Shown piece by piece: positions 43,985 to 52,562 of a stretch of DNA of 64,000 bases (position 1 is its first letter; each line of letters starts with the position of its first letter). Location: assembly GCF_016765655.2 (NCBI RefSeq), contig NZ_CP086106.1, forward strand, positions 5,354,501 to 5,418,500, in the 5' to 3' direction. The notes under the pieces are model-generated. The model was given only the letters and a program-made list of their open reading frames with translations, had not been told where the DNA came from and searched no databases. This stretch comes from Skermanella mucosa (GTDB lineage: Bacteria; Pseudomonadota; Alphaproteobacteria; Azospirillales; Azospirillaceae). A program made the translations under genes and the position numbers.

Positions 43985-44860
43985 ATGATCCTTCAGTTCA
44001 TCCATGTGGTCTGGCCGATCTTCGCGTGCGCCGGGCTGGGCTGGCTATGGCAGCGCCTGGGCCAGCCGTTCGACGAGAAGTCGGTTTCGGCCCTGGTGGC
44101 GTATCTGGGGGTGCCCAGCCTGCTGCTGACTTCCCTGTCGAAGACCGAGGTGCGGCTCGACGTGCTGCTGGAGACGCTGCTCGCCGGCGGGCTGGCGCTG
44201 GCGCTCTGCGCCGCCGCCGGGGCCGCGGTGCTGAAGCTGGCGCGGTTGCCGGTGCGGCCCTACCTGCCCTCGATCATCCATCCCAACACCGGCAACCTGG
44301 GCCTGCCGATCGTCTTCTTCGCCCTGGGCGAACCGGCGATGCCCTACGCCATCGCCTTCTCGACCCTGGTCCAGATCAGCCATTTCACGGTCGGCGTCGG
44401 GCTGGCCTCCGGGCAGATGTCGTGGCGCACCGTGCTCGCCTCCCCGCCGCTCTATTCGCTGGCGGTGGCGCTTGCGCTGATCGGCACCGGCACGCCGCTG
44501 CCCCGGTGGGTGCTGGACGTCACGGGCCTTCTCGGCGGGATGACCGTGCCGCTGATGCTCCTGCTGCTCGGCGGGTCGCTGGCGAAGCTGAAGCTGTACC
44601 GGCTGGGCCGGCCGGCGGCGCTGTCCGTCCTGCGGGTCGGGCTGGGGCTGGCAGCCGGCCTGGCGGTGTCGAAGGCGCTGGGGCTGGACCCCTTGCCGGC
44701 GGGGGCGCTGGTGATCCAGTGCGCGATGCCGGTCGCCGTTTTCAGCTATCTGTTCGCCGTCCGCTACAACGGCCCGGCCGACGAGGTCGCCGGCATGATC
44801 CTGATCTCCACCCTGCTGGCGCTGGCTGCCTTGCCGCTGATCCTGATGGCCGCCGCGTGA
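43985..44860 (+). CDS. AEC family transporter (auxin efflux carrier fold)
   Basis: This 291-residue membrane protein has about ten helices, beginning MILQFIHVVWPIFACAGLGW. The conserved first half has LVAYLGVPSLLLTSLSKTEV and PSIIHPNTGNLGLPIVFFAL (the N-x-G-x-x-G-x-P motif), and the second half has GGMTVPLMLLLLGGSLAKLK and QCAMPVAVFSYLFAVRY. Family members transport organic anions such as malate or auxin-like acids; the direction and substrate are not predictable. It is divergent from the gcv operon. Confidence 0.9.
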   Translation: MILQFIHVVWPIFACAGLGWLWQRLGQPFDEKSVSALVAYLGVPSLLLTSLSKTEVRLDVLLETLLAGGLALALCAAAGAAVLKLARLPVRPYLPSIIHPNTGNLGLPIVFFALGEPAMPYAIAFSTLVQISHFTVGVGLASGQMSWRTVLASPPLYSLAVALALIGTGTPLPRWVLDVTGLLGGMTVPLMLLLLGGSLAKLKLYRLGRPAALSVLRVGLGLAAGLAVSKALGLDPLPAGALVIQCAMPVAVFSYLFAVRYNGPADEVAGMILISTLLALAALPLILMAAA

Positions 44861-44903
44861 GGCAGGTGCGTGAGGGGGCATCGCAGGCATTCCGGTGCCG
44901 CGC

Positions 44904-44932
44904 TTGACCCCCCGGGGCGCGAGGCCGATATT
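44904..44932 (+). promoter_or_regulatory. Candidate promoter of the DUF2889 gene
   Basis: TTGACC (44904-44909) and GATATT (44927-44932) are separated by 17 nt; the predicted start of transcription is near 44939. Confidence 0.55.
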
Positions 44933-44943
44933 CGGGTACAGGT

Positions 44944-44957
44944 TTACGTATACGTAA
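44944..44957. promoter_or_regulatory. Perfect 14-bp palindrome, probable operator
   Basis: TTACGTATACGTAA is a perfect palindrome lying about +5 to +18 relative to the predicted start from the adjacent promoter, a classical repressor position. The GTATAC centre is reminiscent of GntR/FadR-type operators, but no such regulator is in the window. Confidence 0.5.
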
Positions 44958-44975
44958 CATAGAGCACAGGTCCAG

Positions 44976-45563
44976 ATGCCGCTTTCAGCACCCGCCCCGC
45001 GCGAGCATATCCATACCCGCCGGGTGACATGCCAGGGATTCCGCCGGACCGACGGGCTGTGGGACATCGAGGGCCATATCACCGACGTCAAGACCTACCC
45101 GTTCGAGAACGACTTCCGCGGCCCGATCGAGCCGGGCGATCCGATCCATGACATGTGGATCCGGCTGACGGTGGACGACCGGTTCGAGGTCAGGGCGGTC
45201 GAGGCCGTGACCGACAAGAGCCCCTATGCGGTGTGCCCGGCGATCACGCCCAACTTTCAGCGGTTGATCGGATTGCGCATCCGCTCCGGGTGGACCCAGA
45301 AGGTCAAGGAACTGCTGGGCGGCGTCGAGGGCTGCACCCATTTGGTCGAACTGCTGGGGCCGGTCGCCACGACGGCGTTCCAGACGATCTTCCCCGTGCT
45401 GGCGCGCGAACGGGCGCGGGGCGGGTCGGTGGACGGCGATTCGCCATCCGCCCCCGCCGCGCGCAAACGCCCGCCGCTGCTGCTCAACACCTGCCACGCG
45501 TTTCGGAGCGACGGCGAGGTCACCCGGAAACAGTGGCCGGAACACTACACCGGCAACGACTGA
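44976..45563 (+). CDS. DUF2889 domain protein
   Basis: This 195-residue protein matches DUF2889: REHIHTRRVTCQGFRRTDGL, WDIEGHITDVKTYPFENDFR, PIHDMWIRLTVDDRFEVRAV, and CPAITPNFQRLIGLRIRSGW with LLGGVEGCTHLVELLGPVAT. Invariant His, Asp and Cys residues (the PIHDMW and GCTHL motifs) suggest metal or substrate binding, but no function is established. It is often found in Proteobacteria near aromatic or acyl degradation genes. It has its own promoter and probable operator. Confidence 0.88.
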   Translation: MPLSAPAPREHIHTRRVTCQGFRRTDGLWDIEGHITDVKTYPFENDFRGPIEPGDPIHDMWIRLTVDDRFEVRAVEAVTDKSPYAVCPAITPNFQRLIGLRIRSGWTQKVKELLGGVEGCTHLVELLGPVATTAFQTIFPVLARERARGGSVDGDSPSAPAARKRPPLLLNTCHAFRSDGEVTRKQWPEHYTGND

Positions 45564-45573
45564 ACCCCGGCGA

Positions 45574-46014
45574 TTACTCGGCGGCGTCCGGCGTCTCGAA
45601 CGGTGTCTGCTGGAACGGTTCGCCATGCCCGTGGGAGGCACGGGCATGTCCCTCCTCGGTGGCGGCCGCCCGGAAATAGGCCAGCGCGAAGACCCGGATC
45701 GCGGCGGTCAGGGACGTGGCCGGCTCCTTCCTCTCGCTGATCTGGGTGCACAGCGTGTGGATGGTGATCCGCTCGCGCCGGCAGATGTCGTACAGGGCGT
45801 CCCACATGAAGGGCTCGAGACGGCAACTGGTACGATGCCCCGCGACGGTGACGTTCCTGCTGACCAACGTGCTCGGCTTCAGGGCCGCCTCCAACCGGGA
45901 AGACCCGGATTCGTCGCGCTCCGTCGCGAAATCGGCAGGCTGGTTGTCGCGAATGCCCGCCGGTTCGGAGGCGACCTCTGGCGCCGGGGCGGCTAGCGCC
46001 TGATCAGAATGCAT
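45574..46014 (-). CDS. Ribbon-helix-helix domain protein (RHH_4 type)
   Basis: This 146-residue protein has a disordered, Pro/Ala/Glu-rich N-terminus (about 1-45), then the RHH_4 domain: TLVSRNVTVAGHRTSCRLEP, MWDALYDICRRERITIHTLC and SLTAAIRVFALAYFRAAATE. The domain is widespread in alphaproteobacteria and is assumed to bind DNA, target unknown. The C-terminal tail is His/Glu-rich. It is convergent with the DUF2889 gene, 10 nt apart. Confidence 0.88.
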   Translation of the reverse strand: MHSDQALAAPAPEVASEPAGIRDNQPADFATERDESGSSRLEAALKPSTLVSRNVTVAGHRTSCRLEPFMWDALYDICRRERITIHTLCTQISERKEPATSLTAAIRVFALAYFRAAATEEGHARASHGHGEPFQQTPFETPDAAE

Positions 46015-46248
46015 GCGGTGAATCCCTCTTAATCGATCCCACGGAATACGCCGCCGTCCGATCGACAGGGGCCTCGAAAACCCATATCAGCCGAATGGTT
46101 GCGCAGGTGTGACTTTACGCACTTTCGAGGTAATTTCAACCAATGTCATACCCCTTTTGGAAGATATTTCTCTGCCTCTGCTATCGCTCTGGTTGCTCTC
46201 GTATGCAGTCCCCCGCCGCCTGCATCCCGTCGTATTCGGCTTCCCGGA

Positions 46249-46545
46249 TCAGACATCCTCCGTGGGTGTCAGCGTCTTGAGGCTCAGGGCGTGGACCCGC
46301 TCGCGCAGTTCCTCCGCGACGGCCTCGTAGACCAGGCGCTGGCGGGCGACGCGGGACTTCCCGTCGAAGGTTTCCGACACGATCAGGATGTTGAAATGGG
46401 TTTCGCCCAGGGGGTCCGCGCCGGCATGGCCGGCATGGCGGTGGGAATCGTCGACGATTTCCAGCCGACTCGGGCGAAAAGCCTCGGTCAGCTTGTTGCG
46501 CATGCGGGTCGCGTAGTCCCCGGACTGGGTCGCCGTACTGGTCAT
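46249..46545 (-). CDS. bolA: BolA family protein
   Basis: This 98-residue protein starts MTSTATQSGDYATRMRNKLT. The BolA fold shows EIVDDSHRHAGHAG (the H-x-x-H-x-G motif for Fe-S binding with monothiol glutaredoxin), HFNILIVSETFDGKSRVARQ and LVYEAVAEELRERVHALSLK. It is the typical length. The start at 46545 follows AAGGCGG. It is divergent from the EamA exporter. The family takes part in iron-sulfur and stress physiology. Confidence 0.94.
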   Translation of the reverse strand: MTSTATQSGDYATRMRNKLTEAFRPSRLEIVDDSHRHAGHAGADPLGETHFNILIVSETFDGKSRVARQRLVYEAVAEELRERVHALSLKTLTPTEDV

Positions 46546-46664
46546 GATGAAACCGCCTTGCCCATGGGGCTGTTGAGGTGCGTGGTCCGACGTGCGGCGG
46601 ATGCAGCATCGCCGCCCTTTGAAAAGTGCTATCGTCCCGTTCCCACTGTCAAGGAAGCCCCTGA

Positions 46665-47642
46665 TTGTCCGATCCCGGTTCCACCCGGCCCGCCCTTTCC
46701 TCCCCGGGTTCCCCGTCCGGCACGGCCGGGATCGGGACCAGCGCAACCGTCTCGGCCCGAAGCGCCTACCTGCTGCTCGCGACCGTCATCCTGCTCTGGG
46801 GAATCAACTGGCCGGTCATGAAGCTCGGCCTGGCCGACATTCCGCCCATGACCTTCGCCGTGATCCGGATGGTGCTTGGCGCGCTCTGCATGTTCGGCGT
46901 GGTGGCGGTGCGCGGCGGCATCCGCCTGCCCGACCGCCACGACCTGCCGATCGTGCTGTCGGTCGGGCTGCTCCAGATGGGAGCCTTCCTGGCTCTGGTG
47001 ACGGTGGCGCTCCAGTTCGTGCCGGCCGGCCGGTCCTCCATCCTGGCCTATACCACCGCCCTGTGGGTGGTGCCGGGCGCCGCGATATTCCTGGGCGAAC
47101 GGCTGGGCGGCCGGCGCCTGATCGGGTTCCTGCTCGGGATGGCGGGCGTGGCGGTGATGTTCAACCCGGCGGCGTTCGACTGGACCGACCGCGACGTCCT
47201 GATCGGCAACGGCCTGCTGATGCTTGCGGCGCTGGCCTGGGCCGCCCAGATCATACAGGTGCGCGGCCATACCTGGCACGCGTCGCCCCTTCAACTCGCC
47301 CCCTGGCAATTCACGGTCGCGGCGGTCGCCCTCCTGCCGTTCGCCATCTTCCTGGATGCCGGCAAATCCATCGATTGGACCGCGCAGCTGGCCGCGGTCC
47401 TGTTCTACAATGCGCCGATCGCCACGGCGTTCTGCTTCTGGGCGGTGGTCACGGTCAACCGTGCCCTGCCCGCCATCACCACGTCGCTGGGCACGCTCGG
47501 CGTACCGGTCGCGGGCGTCTTCGCCTCGGCCGTGATGCTGGGGGAACCGGTGACCTTGACCAATCTGACGGGACTGGTCCTGATCCTCGGGGGGCTGACT
47601 TGGCTGGCCCTCGCGGACCGCAGGCCGTCCCGCGCGCCATAG
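46665..47642 (+). CDS. DMT superfamily (EamA) transporter
   Basis: This 325-residue protein is composed of two EamA repeats with about ten helices: ATVILLWGINWPVMKLGLAD at the start, FVPAGRSSILAYTTALWVVP and RLIGFLLGMAGVAVMFNPAA closing repeat one, then LAALAWAAQIIQVRGHTWHA and GTLGVPVAGVFASAVMLGEP in repeat two. Such proteins export amino acids or nucleotides; substrate unknown. The TTG at 46665 has AAGGAAG 7 nt upstream. Confidence 0.9.
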   Translation: MSDPGSTRPALSSPGSPSGTAGIGTSATVSARSAYLLLATVILLWGINWPVMKLGLADIPPMTFAVIRMVLGALCMFGVVAVRGGIRLPDRHDLPIVLSVGLLQMGAFLALVTVALQFVPAGRSSILAYTTALWVVPGAAIFLGERLGGRRLIGFLLGMAGVAVMFNPAAFDWTDRDVLIGNGLLMLAALAWAAQIIQVRGHTWHASPLQLAPWQFTVAAVALLPFAIFLDAGKSIDWTAQLAAVLFYNAPIATAFCFWAVVTVNRALPAITTSLGTLGVPVAGVFASAVMLGEPVTLTNLTGLVLILGGLTWLALADRRPSRAP

Positions 47643-47698
47643 CCGCGCTGCGAGCGGGGATGCTTGCCAGCGCCTCAACCTCTGACCATACTTTTCCG

Positions 47699-48295
47699 AT
47701 GCACAAGAACCGTGTCCAATACTCGACCCGTTTTTCCGAGGAGGCTCCGCCGGCGGCCCGCTGCTGCGACATGCCCACATGCACGGCCACGGGCGAGTAC
47801 CGGGCGCCCAAGGGGCGCGAGCGCCTGAACGAGTATTTCTGGTTCTGCCTGCAGCACGTGCGCGAGTACAACAAGGCGTGGGACTATTACGCCGGCATGT
47901 CGGAGCGCGAGATCGAGCGGCATGTCCGCAGCGACGTGACGTGGCAGCGGCCGACCTGGCCGATGGGCTTCTGGCGTACCCGCGAACGGACGATGCATGA
48001 CGAGGCGATGCGCCAGTACGGCTTCCGCGACGCCGGCGACGGGACCGGCGCCCGGGGAAACGGCCGCAACGGCCATGCCGACGGCGCCGCCAACCGGATG
48101 CGCACCCCGGAGGAGGAGGCGCTGGCCGACCTCGACCTGGAGCCGCCGGTGGACTTCGCGCGGATCAAGGCCAGATACCGGGAACTCGCCAAGATCCACC
48201 ATCCCGACATCAATGGTGGCGACAAGACCGCGGAAGAGACGTTAAAACGGATAAACAGGGCCTACTCGGTACTGAAAACCAGCTACGGGGCCTGA
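47699..48295 (+). CDS. J-domain protein with N-terminal Cys/His cluster
   Basis: This 198-residue protein has [16 protein letters not shown] (C-x4-C) and [20 protein letters not shown] (C-x2-H) in its N-terminal half, which could bind zinc. A conserved [20 protein letters not shown] follows, then a flexible Gly/Asn linker. The C-terminal J domain (about 140-198) has [20 protein letters not shown] with the HPD motif and [20 protein letters not shown]. It would stimulate a DnaK-type chaperone. It sits just before cobS, a common alphaproteobacterial arrangement. Confidence 0.9.
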   Translation: MHKNRVQYSTRFSEEAPPAARCCDMPTCTATGEYRAPKGRERLNEYFWFCLQHVREYNKAWDYYAGMSEREIERHVRSDVTWQRPTWPMGFWRTRERTMHDEAMRQYGFRDAGDGTGARGNGRNGHADGAANRMRTPEEEALADLDLEPPVDFARIKARYRELAKIHHPDINGGDKTAEETLKRINRAYSVLKTSYGA

Positions 48296-48371
48296 GACGG
48301 CTTCCCCCGGATCCTCTGCAAGGGGGATCCTCCGCACGACAGAACCGGCGCCCGAGCCGTCCATCCAACCG

Positions 48372-49391
48372 ATGAATGAAGCGACAGACACTATGGCCTC
48401 CGAAACGAACCAACAATCAGCGCTGACCGGCTCGCTCCCGGACATCAAGGTCTCCGTCCGGCAGACTTTCGGGATCGACAGCGATCTCCAGGTTCCCGCC
48501 TTCAGCGCCAATTCCGAGCATGTGCCCGACGTGGACGACACCTACCGGTTCGACCACGACACCACGCTCGCGATCCTGGCCGGCTTCGCCTACAACAGGC
48601 GGGTCATGGTCCAGGGCTACCACGGCACCGGCAAGTCGACCCATATCGAGCAGGTCGCCGCCCGCCTCAACTGGCCCTGCATCCGGATCAACCTGGACAG
48701 CCACATCAGCCGCATCGACCTGATCGGCAAGGATGCCATCGTGCTGCGCGACGGCATGCAGGTGACCGAGTACCGCGAGGGCATCCTGCCCTGGGCGCTC
48801 CAGCACCCCTGCGCGATCGTGTTCGACGAGTACGACGCAGGCCGCCCCGACGTCATGTTCGTGATCCAGCGCGTGCTGGAGGTCGAAGGCAAGCTGACCC
48901 TGCTCGACCAGAACCGCGTCATCCGGCCGCACCCGGCGTTCCGGCTGTTCGCCACCGCCAACACGGTCGGCCTGGGCGACACCACCGGCCTGTACCACGG
49001 CACGCAGCAGATCAACCAGGGCCAGATGGACCGCTGGAACATCGTCGCCACGCTCAACTACCTGCCGCACGACGACGAGGTGAAGATCGTCGCGGCCAAG
49101 GTCCAGGGCTACGACGACGAGAAGGGACGCCAGCAGATCGCGGCCATGGTCCAGCTGGCCGACCTGACGCGCGCCGGATTCATGTCGGGCGACATCTCGA
49201 CCGTCATGTCGCCCCGCACGGTCATCACCTGGGCCGAGAACGCCAAGATCTTCAACGACATCCCGTTCGCGTTCCGGATCACCTTCCTGAACAAGTGCGA
49301 CGAGGTGGAGCGGTCGACCGTGGCCGAATACTACCAGCGCTGCTTCGGCACCGAGCTTCCGGAGACCGGGGTTCGCGCCAACCTGGCGTAA
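48372..49391 (+). CDS. cobS: Aerobic cobaltochelatase subunit CobS
   Basis: This 339-residue AAA+ ATPase begins with the N-terminal [20 protein letters not shown]. Walker A is [20 protein letters not shown], Walker B is [10 protein letters not shown], and the MoxR-type segment [20 protein letters not shown] follows. With CobT and CobN it inserts cobalt into hydrogenobyrinate diamide in the oxygen-dependent cobalamin pathway. CobN is not in the window. A second ATG at 48393 is also possible as the start. cobT follows after 77 nt. Confidence 0.95.
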   Translation: MNEATDTMASETNQQSALTGSLPDIKVSVRQTFGIDSDLQVPAFSANSEHVPDVDDTYRFDHDTTLAILAGFAYNRRVMVQGYHGTGKSTHIEQVAARLNWPCIRINLDSHISRIDLIGKDAIVLRDGMQVTEYREGILPWALQHPCAIVFDEYDAGRPDVMFVIQRVLEVEGKLTLLDQNRVIRPHPAFRLFATANTVGLGDTTGLYHGTQQINQGQMDRWNIVATLNYLPHDDEVKIVAAKVQGYDDEKGRQQIAAMVQLADLTRAGFMSGDISTVMSPRTVITWAENAKIFNDIPFAFRITFLNKCDEVERSTVAEYYQRCFGTELPETGVRANLA

Positions 49392-49468
49392 GGAAGACGG
49401 GGGCACCGATCCGAGGGTCGGGTGAAGGACGCCCCGACCCGCGCGAAACAGCAGAGCCGAAGATAGAC

Positions 49469-51364
49469 ATGTCCGACAAAGAAAACCCCGTCGAGATCTT
49501 CAAGCGCGCCACGTCGGCCACGATCCGGGCCATCGCGGAGCGCAACGATCTCCAGATCGGCTTCAGCGGCGAGCCGCCGGGCGTGGCCGGGGCGCGGGTC
49601 CGGGTGCCGATGCCGGCGCGCGACCTCAATCCCCGGGACGTCGCCACCCTGCGCGGGGCGGCCGACGCGGTGGCCCTGCGCCTTCGCCACCACGACAGCG
49701 GCATCCACACCCAGCGCATGCCCACCGGCGACACCGCCCGGGCGGCGTTCGAGGCGCTGGAGCAGGCCCGCTGCGAAGCCCTGGGCGCCCGCGCGATGCC
49801 GGGCGTCGCGTCCAACCTGGGGGCGGCGCTGGACGAGCGCTACCGCCGCCAGGGCTTCGAGCGGGTGACCGAGCGCGACCAGGCTCCCCTGTCGGAGGTG
49901 ATGCGGCTGCTGGCCCGCGAGGCGCTGACCGGCGCGCCGCCGCCGGCCACCGCCCGCTTCGCGGTCGACCTGTGGCGCCCCTGGGTCGAGGAGCGGATCG
50001 GCAAGGACATGAACGAGCTGGCGGCGCTGCTGGACGACCAGGACCGCTATGCCCGCGAAGTCCGCAAGCTGCTGTCCCACCTGGACATGGAGGTCGGCGG
50101 CGAGCCGGAGGCGACCGAGGAGGACGACGAGGAGCAGCAGGAGGGCGAGCCGGACGAGAACGAGCCGAACGACGGCCAGTCCCGCGGCGGCGAGGATTCG
50201 ACCAGCCAGACCGAGACCATGACCCAGCCCGACACCCGCGAGGTCGACCAGGACGACGGGGCGGAGGGCGCCGACCAGATGGACGGCGAGATGGCCGAGG
50301 GCAGCGGGTCGGAGGAGCCGGGTTCGCCCGGGCAGCCCTGGCGTCCCGACCACGGCCGCCGCAACGAGGTCGATCCCGACGCCTACAAGGCGTTCACGAC
50401 GGAATTCGACGAGGTGGTCGAGGCCGACGACCTGTGCGACCCGGACGAGCTGACCCGGCTGCGCGCCCTGCTCGACCAGCAGCTCCAGCACCTGCAGGGC
50501 GTGATCTCCCGGCTGGCCAACCGGCTCCAGCGCCGGCTGCTGGCCAAGCAGACCCGCGCGTGGGAGTTCGACCTGGACGACGGCCTGCTGGACGCGGCCA
50601 GGCTGAGCCGCGTGGTGGTCAACCCGGTGCTGCCCTTGTCCTTCAAGCGGGAGAAGGAGACCGACTTCCGCGACACCGTGGTCGGCCTGCTGATCGACAA
50701 TTCCGGATCGATGCGCGGCCGGCCGATCACCATCGCCGCGATGAGCGCCGACATCCTGGCGCGCACCCTGGAGCGCTGCGCGGTCAAGGTCGAGATCCTG
50801 GGCTTCACCACGCGGGCCTGGAAGGGCGGGCAGGCGCGTGAGCGGTGGATCGGCCGGGGCAAGCCGGCCAATCCGGGCCGGCTCAACGATCTGCGGCATA
50901 TCGTCTACAAGAACGCCGACGCGCCGTGGCGGCGCGCCCGCAAGAACCTGGGCCTGATGCTGCGGGAAGGCATCCTGAAGGAGAACATCGACGGCGAGGC
51001 GCTGCTGTGGGCGCACAACCGCCTGATGGCCCGGCCGGAGCAGCGGCGCATCCTGATGGTGATCTCCGACGGCGCGCCGGTCGATGACTCGACGCTGTCG
51101 GTCAATTCCGGCAACTACCTGGAACGGCACCTGCGGCAGGTCATCGACACGATCGAGACCCGCTCGCCGGTCGAGCTGGTGGCGATCGGCATCGGCCACG
51201 ACGTCACCCGCTACTATCGGCGCGCGGTCACCATCGTAGACGCGGAGCAGCTTGGCGGCACCATGATGGAGAAGCTGGCCGAACTTTTCGACGAGGACAC
51301 CAGGGCCGGCCAGCCTGCCGGGGGACGGCGCGGAGGGGGCGCGGCCAACCGCCGCGCCCGTTGA
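49469..51364 (+). CDS. cobT: Aerobic cobaltochelatase subunit CobT
   Basis: This 631-residue protein starts [20 protein letters not shown]. The N-terminal helical part runs to about 205; an Asp/Glu-rich spacer (about 210-290, with runs such as [16 protein letters not shown]) separates it from the conserved CobT region. A von Willebrand A domain with the metal-binding D410-N-S-G-S motif ([13 protein letters not shown]) and [20 protein letters not shown] completes it. It partners with CobS as the ATPase chaperone of the CobN chelatase. The start at 49469 was chosen by homology; the frame is open from 49295. Confidence 0.96.
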   Translation: MSDKENPVEIFKRATSATIRAIAERNDLQIGFSGEPPGVAGARVRVPMPARDLNPRDVATLRGAADAVALRLRHHDSGIHTQRMPTGDTARAAFEALEQARCEALGARAMPGVASNLGAALDERYRRQGFERVTERDQAPLSEVMRLLAREALTGAPPPATARFAVDLWRPWVEERIGKDMNELAALLDDQDRYAREVRKLLSHLDMEVGGEPEATEEDDEEQQEGEPDENEPNDGQSRGGEDSTSQTETMTQPDTREVDQDDGAEGADQMDGEMAEGSGSEEPGSPGQPWRPDHGRRNEVDPDAYKAFTTEFDEVVEADDLCDPDELTRLRALLDQQLQHLQGVISRLANRLQRRLLAKQTRAWEFDLDDGLLDAARLSRVVVNPVLPLSFKREKETDFRDTVVGLLIDNSGSMRGRPITIAAMSADILARTLERCAVKVEILGFTTRAWKGGQARERWIGRGKPANPGRLNDLRHIVYKNADAPWRRARKNLGLMLREGILKENIDGEALLWAHNRLMARPEQRRILMVISDGAPVDDSTLSVNSGNYLERHLRQVIDTIETRSPVELVAIGIGHDVTRYYRRAVTIVDAEQLGGTMMEKLAELFDEDTRAGQPAGGRRGGGAANRRAR

Positions 51365-51367
51365 TTT

Positions 51368-51386
51368 GCAAATGCTTCTCAAACTC
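51368..51386. promoter_or_regulatory. Candidate Fur box upstream of the iron-binding protein
   Basis: GCAAATGCTTCTCAAACTC agrees with the 19-bp E. coli Fur consensus at 11 positions by eye. It abuts a -35-like TTGACA at 51389-51394, so bound Fur would block the promoter. Alphaproteobacteria may use Irr or other regulators, so this is tentative. Confidence 0.35.
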
Positions 51387-51468
51387 GCTTGACAGGCGCG
51401 GCGTGTCCGAACATGGTTCGGGTCGTTGCGAACGCATCTCATTCACGCCGGCCTGTCGAGGGAAACCG

Positions 51469-52497
51469 ATGAACTTCTTCACTCGCGGCACGCTTGCCGC
51501 CACTTTCGGCGCCGTCATGCTGGGCACGGCCTTCGCCGCCCAGGCTGCCGAAGTCAACGTCTATTCGTCGCGCCACTACGACACCGACAAGGCGCTCTAT
51601 ACGAACTTCACCCAGCAGACCGGCATCAAGGTCAACATCATCGAAGGCAAGGATGACGAGCTGATCGAGCGCATCCGGACCGAGTCCGGCAACAGCCCGG
51701 CCGATATCCTGATCACCGTCGATGCCGGCCGGCTGTGGCGCGCCCAGAACGCCGACATCCTGCAGCCGACCAAGTCCCAGGTGCTGGAGCAGGCCGTCCC
51801 CGCCCATCTGCGCGAACCGTCCGGCCTGTGGTTCGGCCTGACCAAGCGGGCGCGCGTCATCATCTACAACAAGGCGGCGGTCAAGCCGAGCGACCTGTCG
51901 ACCTACGAGGACTTGGCCGACCCGAAATGGAAGGACCGCCTGCTGATCCGGTCCTCGACCAACGTCTACAACCAGTCGCTGGCCGGCTCCATGCTGGCCG
52001 CCCACGGCGAGAAGAAGACGGAAGAGTGGGCCCGCGGCATCGTCGCCAACTTCGCCCGCCCGCCCCAGGGCGGTGACAGCGACCAGATCAAGGCGGTCGC
52101 CGCCGGCGAGGGCGACATCGCGGTCAGCAACACCTATTACTTCGGCCGCATCGCCGGGTCGAGCAAGCCCGAGGACAAGGCCATCGCCGAGAAGGTCGGC
52201 GTCTTCTTCCCCAACCAGAACGACCGCGGCACCCATGTCAACATCAGCGGCGCCGGCGTCCTGAAGAACGCCCCGAACCGCGAGAACGCCGTCAAGTTCC
52301 TGGAATACCTCGTCAGCCCGGCGGCCCAGAAGATCTTCGCCGAAGGCAACTACGAGTACCCGGTCCTGAAGCAGGCGGAGCAGTCGCCGGTCATCGCCTC
52401 CTGGGGCTCCTTCAAGGAGGACGAGCTGAACGCCTCCGTGTTCGGCAAGAACAACGAGGAAGCCCTCAAGATCATGGACCGCGCCGGCTGGAAGTGA
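51469..52497 (+). CDS. Iron(III)-type periplasmic binding protein (FbpA/FutA family)
   Basis: This protein has 342 residues. The signal [20 protein letters not shown] ends near AAQAAE. The mature part has [53 protein letters not shown], and the two adjacent Tyr of [12 protein letters not shown] that bind ferric ion in this family. It delivers iron to an ABC permease (FbpB/FbpC), but no permease or ATPase genes flank it. The ATG at 51469 has GAGGGAAA upstream. Confidence 0.92.
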   Translation: MNFFTRGTLAATFGAVMLGTAFAAQAAEVNVYSSRHYDTDKALYTNFTQQTGIKVNIIEGKDDELIERIRTESGNSPADILITVDAGRLWRAQNADILQPTKSQVLEQAVPAHLREPSGLWFGLTKRARVIIYNKAAVKPSDLSTYEDLADPKWKDRLLIRSSTNVYNQSLAGSMLAAHGEKKTEEWARGIVANFARPPQGGDSDQIKAVAAGEGDIAVSNTYYFGRIAGSSKPEDKAIAEKVGVFFPNQNDRGTHVNISGAGVLKNAPNRENAVKFLEYLVSPAAQKIFAEGNYEYPVLKQAEQSPVIASWGSFKEDELNASVFGKNNEEALKIMDRAGWK

Positions 52498-52562
52498 GCT
52501 GGCGGTCCGGCGCTGGCCCTACGGGCCGGGGCCGACCTACGAAACGTGAATCCGATCATCCC

